Source of the DNA: an uncultured Lachnospiraceae bacterium
GTDB lineage: Bacteria > Bacillota > Clostridia > Lachnospirales > Anaerotignaceae
DNA: 64,000 nt
Direction: 5' to 3'
Assembly (NCBI GenBank): GCA_944381395.1
Contig: CALWKY010000034.1
Location: 1-64,000 of the forward strand
The position numbers and the translations under genes were made by a program. The notes under the pieces were generated by a model. It saw only the letters and a list, made by a program, of their open reading frames with translations, did no database searches and was not told where the DNA came from. Positions 18,265 to 25,384 of the stretch are shown in pieces (the stretch's first letter is position 1; each line of letters starts with the position of its first letter).

Positions 18265-19617
18265 ATGGGATTGATAAAAGCAATTGCTGGTGCAGTAGGC
18301 GGTGTGGCTGCTGACCAATGGAAAGAATATTTTTATGCAGATGCATTTCCTGCAAATGTATTAGCGGCTCAAGGAATGAAGAAAACATCTTCTCGTTCTT
18401 CTAATACAAAAGGAACAGAGAACATCATCACGAATGGTTCCATTGTTGTGGTAGCGGATGGTCAATGTATGATGATTGTAGACCAGGGGAAAGTTACAGA
18501 ATTTTGTGCAGAGCCTGGGGAATATGTTTATGATACTTCTACGGAACCTTCTATTTTTGTAGGACCTTTAGGTGAAAGTATTTTAAAGGTATTTGCAAAT
18601 ATAGGAAAACGCTTTACATTTGGCGGGGAAGCACCGAAAGACCAGCGGGTATATTATTTTAACTTAAAAGAACTGGTTGGAAATAAATATGGGACACCTA
18701 GTCCCGTCCCTTTCCGTGTAGTGGATAAAAATATTGGATTAGATATGGATATCTCTATCCGTTGTTATGGCGAATTCAGCTATAAAATTAGTAACCCTAT
18801 GTTGTTCTATACGAACATTTGCGGAAATATTACACAAAATTATACGAGAGATCAAATTGATGGACAATTACGTAGCGAAGTAATGACTGCGTTACAACCG
18901 GCTTTTGCAAAAATTTCTGCCATGGGTATCCGGTACTCTGCGCTTCCTGCCCATACTGCAGAAATTGCAGACGCACTGAATGAGGTCCTTTCTGAAAAGT
19001 GGCATGATTTACGTGGATTAGAAATTGTTTCTTTCGGTATTTCCAGTTTGAATGCTTCTGAAGAAGATGAAAACATGATTAAGGAAATGCAAAAGAGTGC
19101 AGTATTCCGTGATCCGGCTATGGCAGCAGCACACTTAACACAGGCACAGGCAGCGGCAATGCAGAACGCGGCATCCAACGAAAATGCGGGACCTGCTTTG
19201 GCATTTATGGGAATGCATATGGCTGGAAATGCAGGTGGTATAAACGCCCAGAAGTTATTTGAGATGAGCCAGCAGCAAAAGCAAGATCAAACATCAGACG
19301 AAGCAATAGATACACTGGAAGGCGAAAAAAGGAAAACGCAGCCTTCCAGCTGGGATTGCAGCTGTGGGCAAAAAGGAAATACAGGAAATTTCTGCATCAA
19401 TTGCGGTGCAAAAAGACCGAATACCAATAGCTGGACCTGCCCTTCCTGCGGACAGGAGAATACAGGTAAATTCTGCTCCAACTGCGGTGCAAAAAAACCG
19501 GCAGGAGTACCTCAGTACCGTTGTGACAAATGTGGCTGGCAACCAGAAGACCCTATACATCCGCCGAAATTCTGCCCGAACTGCGGAGATCCTTTTGGTG
19601 ATGAAGATCAGTTATAA
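18265..19617 (+). CDS. SPFH-domain protein with C-terminal zinc ribbons (YdjI/virion-core-like)
   Basis: A 450-residue cytoplasmic protein without signal peptide. The N-terminal third holds the family hallmark AADQWKEYFYADAFP, then an SPFH/band-7-like domain to about residue 290, an Ala/Gln-rich helix, and a tail with three zinc-ribbon modules: CSCGQKGNTGNFCINCG, CPSCGQENTGKFCSNCG and CDKCGW followed by FCPNCG. B. subtilis YdjI, of the same family, anchors a PspA-type complex at the membrane under envelope stress; here no PspA partner is adjacent. SD GAGAGGAG precedes ATG 18265. The terminator downstream is shared with the convergent exporter gene. Confidence 0.85.
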   Translation: MGLIKAIAGAVGGVAADQWKEYFYADAFPANVLAAQGMKKTSSRSSNTKGTENIITNGSIVVVADGQCMMIVDQGKVTEFCAEPGEYVYDTSTEPSIFVGPLGESILKVFANIGKRFTFGGEAPKDQRVYYFNLKELVGNKYGTPSPVPFRVVDKNIGLDMDISIRCYGEFSYKISNPMLFYTNICGNITQNYTRDQIDGQLRSEVMTALQPAFAKISAMGIRYSALPAHTAEIADALNEVLSEKWHDLRGLEIVSFGISSLNASEEDENMIKEMQKSAVFRDPAMAAAHLTQAQAAAMQNAASNENAGPALAFMGMHMAGNAGGINAQKLFEMSQQQKQDQTSDEAIDTLEGEKRKTQPSSWDCSCGQKGNTGNFCINCGAKRPNTNSWTCPSCGQENTGKFCSNCGAKKPAGVPQYRCDKCGWQPEDPIHPPKFCPNCGDPFGDEDQL

Positions 19618-19719
19618 GTGGTTTTTCTAAAATGTAGCAGACAGAAGTCAAACGAAACTGTGATTTTGTCATGTATCGTTATATGATTACCAAATGGATC
19701 TTTCCAATTATTTGTACGA

Positions 19720-19752
19720 AAAAAGAGTGTTGTTTCAAACAACACTCTTTTA
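19720..19752. terminator. Bidirectional terminator between SPFH and EamA genes
   Basis: AAAAGAGTGTTGTTT pairs with its complement (19737-19751). A and T tracts on both sides serve both convergent genes. Confidence 0.88.
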
Positions 19753-19753
19753 T

Positions 19754-20725
19754 TTATTTTTGTTCCGCAGGTGGTTCCTCCACAGCAGGTGTCTTTTTTC
19801 TGGATGGAACAGACAAAATAAAAACAGTTGCCGTAATACAAATCATGCCAATAATATCCATGATAGTTAATTGTGTATGTAAAAATAACACAGCAATTAC
19901 TGCTGTTGCCGCAGGCTCAATGGAAGAAAGCAGACTGCTTTGAGTAGGACCAATATATTTTACGCCAACTAAAAACAATGGATAGGATACCAGTGTACCA
20001 AATAACAGGGTATAAATCAAAAGTATGACACCAGTTGTATTTACTGAAGCAGGCAACTTCCAAAAAGGCGCTAAAAAGTTCATTGCAATCGCACTGATGA
20101 AAACTGCCCAGCCATAGATGTACATTGTATTATACTTTGTTAAAAGCCGTCTGGGATAAACGGTGTAAAACGCAAGAGTAACCGCACTAATCAATCCCCA
20201 AATCAACCCCAACGGAGAAATTGCCAAGGAATGGATATCACCATGTGTTGCTAAAATATACGTACCCAATAAAGCAAATACAACTGCGATAAATTCTTTC
20301 ATAGAAGGCAATTTTTTATTGCGGATTGCCATATAAAATACAATCAAAATAGGTGATAAATACTGTAACACAGTCGCTGTAGGGGCATTGGTATAAGACA
20401 CTGCGGTAAAGTAAGAGTAGTATACAGCAGCTACGCCAATGAGAGAAAATAAGATTAGTTCCAAAGAATCTTTTTTATTATGGAAAATTCCAATTACCTC
20501 TGATCGTAGTTTTATCGTAAAATAGAGCAGTAGTAAAATACCACAGTAACTAACACGAAAACTGGTTAGCCATAAGCTGGATAAACCTAATTCATTGATC
20601 AAATATTGACCGGCTGCACCGCATCCGCCCCATAGGCAAGCACTGATAATACAACAGGCTGAACCGAAAAGCTTTGGATTTTTAATTTTGGGTGGAAAAG
20701 GAATTGAAAAATGAAAAGGGTACAT
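19754..20725 (-). CDS. EamA-family (DMT superfamily) transporter
   Basis: Ten-helix metabolite exporter of 323 residues made of two EamA repeats. The first covers about residues 25-145, including CLWGGCGAAGQYLIN and TNAPTATVLQYLSPI; the second covers about 170-300, ending in YIGPTQSSLLSSIEPAATAV. Substrates of this family range from amino acids to drugs and cannot be predicted. The start at 20725 is chosen since GGAGAG lies just before it; the upstream in-frame ATG at 20749 has no SD. The C-terminus is short and Pro/Glu-rich. Confidence 0.88.
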   Translation of the reverse strand: MYPFHFSIPFPPKIKNPKLFGSACCIISACLWGGCGAAGQYLINELGLSSLWLTSFRVSYCGILLLLYFTIKLRSEVIGIFHNKKDSLELILFSLIGVAAVYYSYFTAVSYTNAPTATVLQYLSPILIVFYMAIRNKKLPSMKEFIAVVFALLGTYILATHGDIHSLAISPLGLIWGLISAVTLAFYTVYPRRLLTKYNTMYIYGWAVFISAIAMNFLAPFWKLPASVNTTGVILLIYTLLFGTLVSYPLFLVGVKYIGPTQSSLLSSIEPAATAVIAVLFLHTQLTIMDIIGMICITATVFILSVPSRKKTPAVEEPPAEQK

Positions 20726-20928
20726 AATTTTCTCTCCAATTTTTTTCATTCTATACAGTAGATTATTTGTTGGGGAATTATAGCACCTTTATGAAAAAAA
20801 GTCAATCTGAGAAACGCGTGTTTTTCCTGAAAAATCGGGGAAAATTTATAGTAACAATATAAATTTTACATATTATATAATTCAACTGTAAAAATTAATA
20901 TTTCTGTTGTTTTTTGTAAAAAACATAC

Positions 20929-20957
20929 TTGTAATATGAAAAAGATTATAGTAAGAT
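20929..20957 (+). promoter_or_regulatory. Promoter for nptA in a 316-bp AT-rich gap
   Basis: TTGTAA (20929-20934), 17 bp, TAAGAT (20952-20957). The gap 20726-21041 between divergent genes is strongly AT-rich with several TGTAA-like words; I see no convincing PhoP box and no small gene in it. Confidence 0.5.
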
Positions 20958-21041
20958 AAAATCGATTTGAATAAAAAGGGTAAAGAGAGACACTAAAAAC
21001 ACGGAATATTGCTTTGAACAAGGATGGAGGAAATAAAAATC

Positions 21042-22733
21042 ATGAGTTACGCGGACATTATCATTCCTTTTATCGGTGGTCTTGCGCTGTTTATTTACGG
21101 CATGAATATCATGGCGGAAGGTTTACAAAATGCAGCCGGCAATCGTATGAAACAAGTCTTAGAGGCTTTAACACAGAATCGATTGATGGGCATTGCTTTA
21201 GGCGCATTGGTAACAGCTATTATCCAGAGCTCATCTGCTACAACGGTAATGATCGTAGGTTTTGTAAATGCGGGACTCATGAATTTAACACAAGCCATGA
21301 GTGTTATCATGGGTGCAAATATTGGTACAACGGCTACTGGATGGATTGTATCCAGTGGTGAATGGGCTAAATTTTTAGAGCCTGCAACATTAGCACCTCT
21401 TGCAGTCATGATTGGTGTAATTCTTTTGATCACCAGCAAATCTCAGAAAAAAAAGGAAATTTCTTCTGTTATTATTGGTTTTGGTATTCTCTTTATTGGT
21501 ATCAGCACTATGTCTGATGCAGTTTACCCCTTAAGAGAGTCTGCTCTGATTGTAGAAGCATTTTCTACATTAGGCAGCAATCCTATTTTGGGTATTTTAA
21601 CCGGTGCCATTGTAACAGCAATCATCCAGAGTTCTTCTGCATCTCAAGGTATTTTGCTTTCTCTGGCAGCAACGGGTGTCGTACCTGTAAATGCGGCAGT
21701 CTATATTATCATGGGACAAAATATCGGTACTTGTATTACGGCAATTTTGAGCGGTATTGGTGCTTCTAAAAATGCAAAGTGTGTTGGTACTATGCACTTG
21801 CTGTTTAATATTGTAGGTACCATTGTATTTAGTATCTTTGCTATTTTCTACTTCAGACAAATCAATCCCGCAGCAGGCGATCTTTCTATTAACCAGACGA
21901 TGATCTCTGCGATTCATACGCTCTTCAATATTGGTACCACATTGATCATGATTCCTCTTTCCAATGTGATTATCCACATTGCTATGAAGATTAATGGTGT
22001 TTCCGAGAAGACATTGGCAGAAAAAGAACCTGTGCTGCTACATATGGATGAACGTATGTTGGAGACTCCTAGTATTGCTATTGACGCAGCAAGAAAAGAA
22101 GTGGTCCGTATGGGACTTTTAGCAGAAGAAAACTTACAATTATCCGTACAAGCTTTAAATAAAAAGGACCATGAAATTATTGAAAAAGTAAAACAACAAG
22201 AAAATACCATTGACCAGCTTTGCGATAGCATTTCCGGATATTTGGTGAAATTGTGTTCTCTGCGCATCAGCCAAAAAGAGAACGATCAGGTTATTTCCTT
22301 ATTGAATGCAGTTAGTGATATGGAAAGAATTGGAGACCACGCAGAAAATATTGCGGAATTGGCAGAAACAATGACGACAGAAGGCGTTACTTTTTCTCAA
22401 AGTGCTTTGGATGAATTAAATGAAATGCTGCAAGCAACATATTCCAGTTATTCCAACGCATTAAAAGCCCTTTCTGAAAACAAAGTAAGTTTTGCAGAAG
22501 AAACTGTTCGCTATGAGGCACAAGTTGATCAATATGAACGTAAATTGCGTGCCAGCCATATTAACCGGCTTTCCAGCCACGAGTGCAATACGCAGTCTGG
22601 TATCTGTTTCTTAGATATGTTGACGAATTTGGAACGTGTCAGTGACCATGCAATGAATATTGCACAATTGGTTTTGAATGAACAGCGGGAAGATAAGAAG
22701 TATCACGACGAAACACTTATTGCGAACGTATAA
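21042..22733 (+). CDS. Na/Pi cotransporter family protein with C-terminal PhoU domain
   Basis: Sodium-dependent phosphate transporter of 563 residues, NptA/PNaS type. The two inverted repeats carry the signature QSSSATT (Gln near 62) and QSSSASQ (Gln near 196). About eight to ten hydrophobic segments lie within residues 1-315. Residues 350-545 form a PhoU-like helical domain (KEVVRMGLLAEENL, AVSDMERIGDHAENIAELA, LTNLERVSDHAMNIA). ATG 21042 follows GGAGG at 11 nt, slightly long; ATG 21024 overlaps that SD and is unlikely. No Pst genes are nearby. Confidence 0.92.
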   Translation: MSYADIIIPFIGGLALFIYGMNIMAEGLQNAAGNRMKQVLEALTQNRLMGIALGALVTAIIQSSSATTVMIVGFVNAGLMNLTQAMSVIMGANIGTTATGWIVSSGEWAKFLEPATLAPLAVMIGVILLITSKSQKKKEISSVIIGFGILFIGISTMSDAVYPLRESALIVEAFSTLGSNPILGILTGAIVTAIIQSSSASQGILLSLAATGVVPVNAAVYIIMGQNIGTCITAILSGIGASKNAKCVGTMHLLFNIVGTIVFSIFAIFYFRQINPAAGDLSINQTMISAIHTLFNIGTTLIMIPLSNVIIHIAMKINGVSEKTLAEKEPVLLHMDERMLETPSIAIDAARKEVVRMGLLAEENLQLSVQALNKKDHEIIEKVKQQENTIDQLCDSISGYLVKLCSLRISQKENDQVISLLNAVSDMERIGDHAENIAELAETMTTEGVTFSQSALDELNEMLQATYSSYSNALKALSENKVSFAEETVRYEAQVDQYERKLRASHINRLSSHECNTQSGICFLDMLTNLERVSDHAMNIAQLVLNEQREDKKYHDETLIANV

Positions 22734-22754
22734 AGAAAAGCTCCCTTTGCTTCA

Positions 22755-22896
22755 TTATAAGAAAACAAAAACATCTGAAATTCTGATGTCTATCAGAATT
22801 TCAGATGTTTCTTTTTTAGCTGTATTGCTTTTTTCTGGAGATAGTCATCGCAATTCCGCTTAAGAAATGAAAGAAAAATGTTTTCTTAAAAAGAGA
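22755..22896 (+). repeat. Intergenic repeat element, copy A (downstream of nptA)
   Basis: First of two copies in the window; the other is at 59733-59870. Collinear parts: an AT-rich lead (ATAAGAAAA), a hairpin with CTGAAAT...ATTTCAG at its core (22775-22804, 30 nt in both copies), a 15-nt T-rich gap in both copies, then a core (22829-22868) matching copy B at 34 of 40 positions by hand count, including CATCGCAATT and CTTAAGAAAT. It ends in a second weak stem. It contains the nptA terminator and faces the 3' end of the glycerate kinase gene. Confidence 0.75.
22771..22817 (+). terminator. Terminator after nptA (within repeat copy A)
   Basis: A 17-bp perfect stem (22771-22787 with 22792-22808), a 4-nt loop, then a T-rich tract. 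Confidence 0.88.
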
Positions 22897-22915
22897 TTTC
22901 TTTAAGGGATGTTTT

Positions 22916-24169
22916 TTATTTACATAACAAAAAGTAAAGATCATTTACGTTGGTACCAGTAGGACCGGTAAAAATGAGACTGTCTATGGCGGATAATGCA
23001 GTATAAGCGTCATTATGCTCTAAAACCTGTGGGATAGAAAATCCTGCTCGCATAAGCCGCTCTTTTGTTGTTCCATCACAAATTCCACCTGCTGCATCAG
23101 TAGGACCATCTGTTCCGTCAGAGCCTATAGCCGCCAAAACGGTGTTTTCCAGCCCTGCAAGATCTTCTGCGGCAGCCAATGCTACCTCCTGATTTCGACC
23201 GCCTTTTCCATTTCCTGTTACATGTACTACAGTTTCGCCACCGCAAATAATAGCACAGGGCATTGGCAATGTAGACTGTTTTTGTGAAATAGTTTTTGCG
23301 ATAGAGGCTAAAAATTTTCCGGCTTCTTTCGCCTCACAGGTTAGGTTTGTAGTTAAAATAATAGGATGATAACCTAACATTTGTGCTTTTTGGGCAGCCG
23401 CGGCACATAATAAATTGACACTTCCTGTAATTTCTGTTTTAACATTGGATAAAAATTTAGGAGTCTCCATTTGGAGGCATCTCATAATACGGGGATTTTT
23501 CGGATGTATATGATACTTATCTAAAATTTTTAACGCGTCTGCACAAGTTGTTTCATCAGGACAAGTGGGACCGGAAGCGATAGAATCCGGACGGTCTCCT
23601 AAAACATCGCTGAGCGCAATGGTAAAAACATTTGCAGGCGCACAGTGCATTGCAAATTTTCCACCCTTTACAGCAGATAAACGTTTACGAATGGTGTTGA
23701 TTTCTATGATATCTGCGCCGCAAGATAAAAGCGTAGTGGTGATTTCTTGAATATCATGGAGAGAAATTCCATCTTCCGGCACTTCAAATAAAGCACTGCC
23801 ACCCCCAGAGACTAAAAATAGAACAGTATCTTCTTTAGAGAGATTTTTAATGGCTTCTAAAGCTAATTTTCCGCCCTGCACTGTATTTTCATCAGGAACA
23901 GGATGTGCTGCTTCATGAATGATACAATGGGCGATAGGACCTTGGCTATGTCCGTATTTTGTAATTACAACCCCTTTTTTTACAGTATCCCCTAATAGCT
24001 GTATAGCCGCATCTGCCATTGTCCAAGCAGCTTTCCCAATGGATATTAAGATGATACGTGAAGGTTTTTCCTTCCAATTTGATAATGCTTTTTGAACCGC
24101 TGCTTGGGGTATAGATTTTTCGATGGCATAGTCTAGAATAGCCATTGCGTGTTCTTTCATCTTATTCAT
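22916..24169 (-). CDS. Glycerate 2-kinase, MOFRL/DUF4147 type
   Basis: Phosphorylates D-glycerate, giving 2-phosphoglycerate in characterised members. The 417-residue product has the N-terminal DUF4147 fold (ILISIGKAAWTMADAA, HPVPDENTVQGG, FLVSGGGSALFEVP, INTIRKRLSAVKGG, LSDVLGDRPDSIASGPT) and the C-terminal MOFRL domain (CGGETVVHVTGNGKGGRNQE and GSDGTDGPTDAAGG). SD AAAGGAGGGAG precedes the ATG. It is a lone gene with its own promoter (24190-24218). No glycerate transporter or reductase gene is adjacent. Confidence 0.93.
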   Translation of the reverse strand: MNKMKEHAMAILDYAIEKSIPQAAVQKALSNWKEKPSRIILISIGKAAWTMADAAIQLLGDTVKKGVVITKYGHSQGPIAHCIIHEAAHPVPDENTVQGGKLALEAIKNLSKEDTVLFLVSGGGSALFEVPEDGISLHDIQEITTTLLSCGADIIEINTIRKRLSAVKGGKFAMHCAPANVFTIALSDVLGDRPDSIASGPTCPDETTCADALKILDKYHIHPKNPRIMRCLQMETPKFLSNVKTEITGSVNLLCAAAAQKAQMLGYHPIILTTNLTCEAKEAGKFLASIAKTISQKQSTLPMPCAIICGGETVVHVTGNGKGGRNQEVALAAAEDLAGLENTVLAAIGSDGTDGPTDAAGGICDGTTKERLMRAGFSIPQVLEHNDAYTALSAIDSLIFTGPTGTNVNDLYFLLCK

Positions 24170-24189
24170 ATGGCTCCCTCCTTTTCTTC

Positions 24190-24218
24190 AGTATAACAGT
24201 ACATATTTTTTTAAGCAA
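24190..24218 (-). promoter_or_regulatory. Promoter of the glycerate kinase gene
   Basis: On the minus strand: TTGCTT (24218-24213), 17 bp, TATACT (24195-24190) with an extended TG element. Confidence 0.65.
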
Positions 24219-24359
24219 CAAAAAAGAGCCCGGCTTCCAACAGGCTCTCTTTCGTATGAAACAAGGGGAGGGTATGTACTATGAATTTATTGCTTTCAAC
24301 CAACAATGACATCATAGCGGATACCTATGAATTTAGTATGGAAGGTTTGTAAACATTTT
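24219..24359 (-). ncRNA. Candidate small RNA on the minus strand
   Basis: A minus-strand TATAAT (24371-24366) lies about 140 nt before a good intrinsic terminator (AGAGCC / GGCTCT at 24225-24248, then a run of Ts) that ends just upstream of the glycerate kinase promoter, with no minus-strand gene between. The RNA would carry a C-rich CCCTCCCC tract able to pair with SD sequences. No -35 is recognisable. The same bases read on the plus strand look like an SD for a 23-codon ORF, so the two readings compete. Confidence 0.3.
24281..24352 (+). CDS. Possible 23-residue small ORF
   Basis: ATG 24281 lies 9 nt after GGGGAGGG and reads MNLLLSTNNDIIADTYEFSM plus EGL, then TAA. The SD is the only coding evidence; I recognise no family, and there is no clear promoter. 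The opposite strand offers a competing small-RNA reading. Confidence 0.22.
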   Translation: MNLLLSTNNDIIADTYEFSMEGL

Positions 24360-24397
24360 GTTAACATTATAAAACCCGGAAAAACAAGGGATACATC

Positions 24398-24426
24398 TTG
24401 TGTTTCGACTATTTTCTCGTTATAAT
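24398..24426 (+). promoter_or_regulatory. Promoter of the ProX/YbaK gene
   Basis: TTGTGT (24398-24403), 17 bp, TATAAT (24421-24426). Upstream, TGTAAACA (24348-24355) and TGTTAACA (24359-24366) form a spaced repeat. Confidence 0.6.
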
Positions 24427-24458
24427 TTTTATAAAACAACGCAGAAAGGATGAAAAAA

Positions 24459-24947
24459 ATGTACGGGAAACAGGAAGTTTATCAATTTTTGAAAGAGAAT
24501 CAAATTTCTCATGAAATTAAGGAACACGATGCAGTTTTTACCATAGATGAAGTGAAAGAATTAGGAATCGATGCGGGAGAAGTGATTGCGAAGAATCTTT
24601 TTTTACGCAATCCCAAGGGAGACCGCCATTTTTTGGTGGTAGTAACAGAGGATAAAAGAGTGGATTTAAAAAAATTGGCAGAATGTCTGCACAGTGGAAA
24701 GTTGTCCTTCGCTTCAGAAGAACGTTTGATGAAATACTTAGGCTTAACAAAAGGTTCCGTATCTCCTTTTGGAATTTTAAATGATACGGAAAAAGCGGTA
24801 GAAGTAATTTTTGATCGTGATCTTCATCATGTGGCAAGATTTGGTGTACATCCCAATGATAACACGGCTTCAGTTTTTTTAGCTGTTGATGACTTAGAGA
24901 AGATAATCACCTCTCATGGAAATCTGTTTCAATATTTAACTATATAA
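24459..24947 (+). CDS. Prolyl-tRNA deacylase-like protein (ProX/YbaK family)
   Basis: Stand-alone editing-domain protein of 162 residues, expected to hydrolyse mischarged Ala- or Cys-tRNA-Pro. Family residues include the conserved Lys in VIAKNLFLRN, the LVVVTEDKRVDLKKLA stretch and GLTKGSVSPFGILND. Length and motifs fit the ProX/PrdX group common in Clostridia rather than the longer bacterial YbaK. ATG 24459 has AAAGGA 8 nt upstream; the in-frame ATG at 24450 overlaps that SD. Confidence 0.88.
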   Translation: MYGKQEVYQFLKENQISHEIKEHDAVFTIDEVKELGIDAGEVIAKNLFLRNPKGDRHFLVVVTEDKRVDLKKLAECLHSGKLSFASEERLMKYLGLTKGSVSPFGILNDTEKAVEVIFDRDLHHVARFGVHPNDNTASVFLAVDDLEKIITSHGNLFQYLTI

Positions 24948-24980
24948 AGGAAAAAGAATTTTTTTCATTTTTCTTCCTTG
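24948..24980 (+). terminator. Probable terminator after ProX gene
   Basis: An AAGGAA(A)AAGAA arm pairs with the complementary TTTTTCTTCCTT arm around a T-rich loop. The stem is AT-rich, so strength is uncertain. Confidence 0.5.
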
Positions 24981-24981
24981 C

Positions 24982-25010
24982 TTGTGGGAAAAGATTGGTT
25001 ATGGTATAAT
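24982..25010 (+). promoter_or_regulatory. Promoter for miaB with long leader
   Basis: TTGTGG (24982-24987), 17 bp, TATAAT (25005-25010) with an extended TGG before it. Transcription would start near 25017, about 370 nt before the miaB start. Confidence 0.65.
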
Positions 25011-25016
25011 AACTGG

Positions 25017-25384
25017 AGATCTTCGTCTAAAGTGACGATCCATGGCGGACTGCCATATACGAAAAAATAAAAGTAATTTTTTTAGACACATAGATCACGT
25101 TCGCAAAGAGTGTGCGTGCTGCAGCAATATTATTTGCAAGAATAGTCGAACGAAGATATTTCTCTATTGAAATGATTTTGCAATCTGTAAATATAAAGTA
25201 AAAAATGATCATAACAAAGAATGTTTTGCATTGAATTTGCTTCTGTTTTTTAATGAGATAGCTAATTCCATGCATTTCTTTTGGAATCAGCAAAGTGCTT
25301 AGAGTATTTGCTGGATAGGAAAATGAAAAGGTGCTATTTGTAACCTTTTCCTGAAACAATACAATGGAAAAAGGCGGATTATTT
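25017..25384 (+). ncRNA. Long structured leader of miaB (unidentified)
   Basis: A gene-free stretch of about 370 nt between promoter and miaB. Visible pairings: TGGC/GCCA (near 25043-25055), ATAGA (25090-25094) with TCTAT (25163-25167) enclosing CGTTCG (25098-25103) with CGAACG (25147-25152), and GAAAAGGT (25325-25332) with ACCTTTTC (25343-25350) close to the miaB SD. I recognise no known riboswitch or T-box. A 42-codon ORF from 25042 (Cys-rich, no good SD) and a minus-strand ORF (25027-25359, TTG start, no SD) look fortuitous. Confidence 0.4.

Noticed and set aside
20820-20960. Pho boxes upstream of the Na/Pi transporter
   Set aside because: Only loose TGTAA/TTTACA words in very AT-rich DNA, without the regular spacing of PhoP direct repeats.
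22758-22888. TAAGAAAAC / GTTTTCTTA as terminal inverted repeats of a transposon-like element
   Set aside because: Present in copy A only; copy B lacks the right-hand repeat, and the words are low-complexity.
25042-25170. Plus-strand 42-codon Cys-rich ORF in the miaB leader
   Set aside because: No convincing SD, and the Cys residues derive from bases that form stems; likely fortuitous.
25027-25359. Minus-strand ORF of 110 codons in the miaB leader
   Set aside because: TTG start without an SD, Ile/Phe/Lys-rich composition typical of AT-rich noncoding DNA, no recognised family, and it opposes a good plus-strand promoter.
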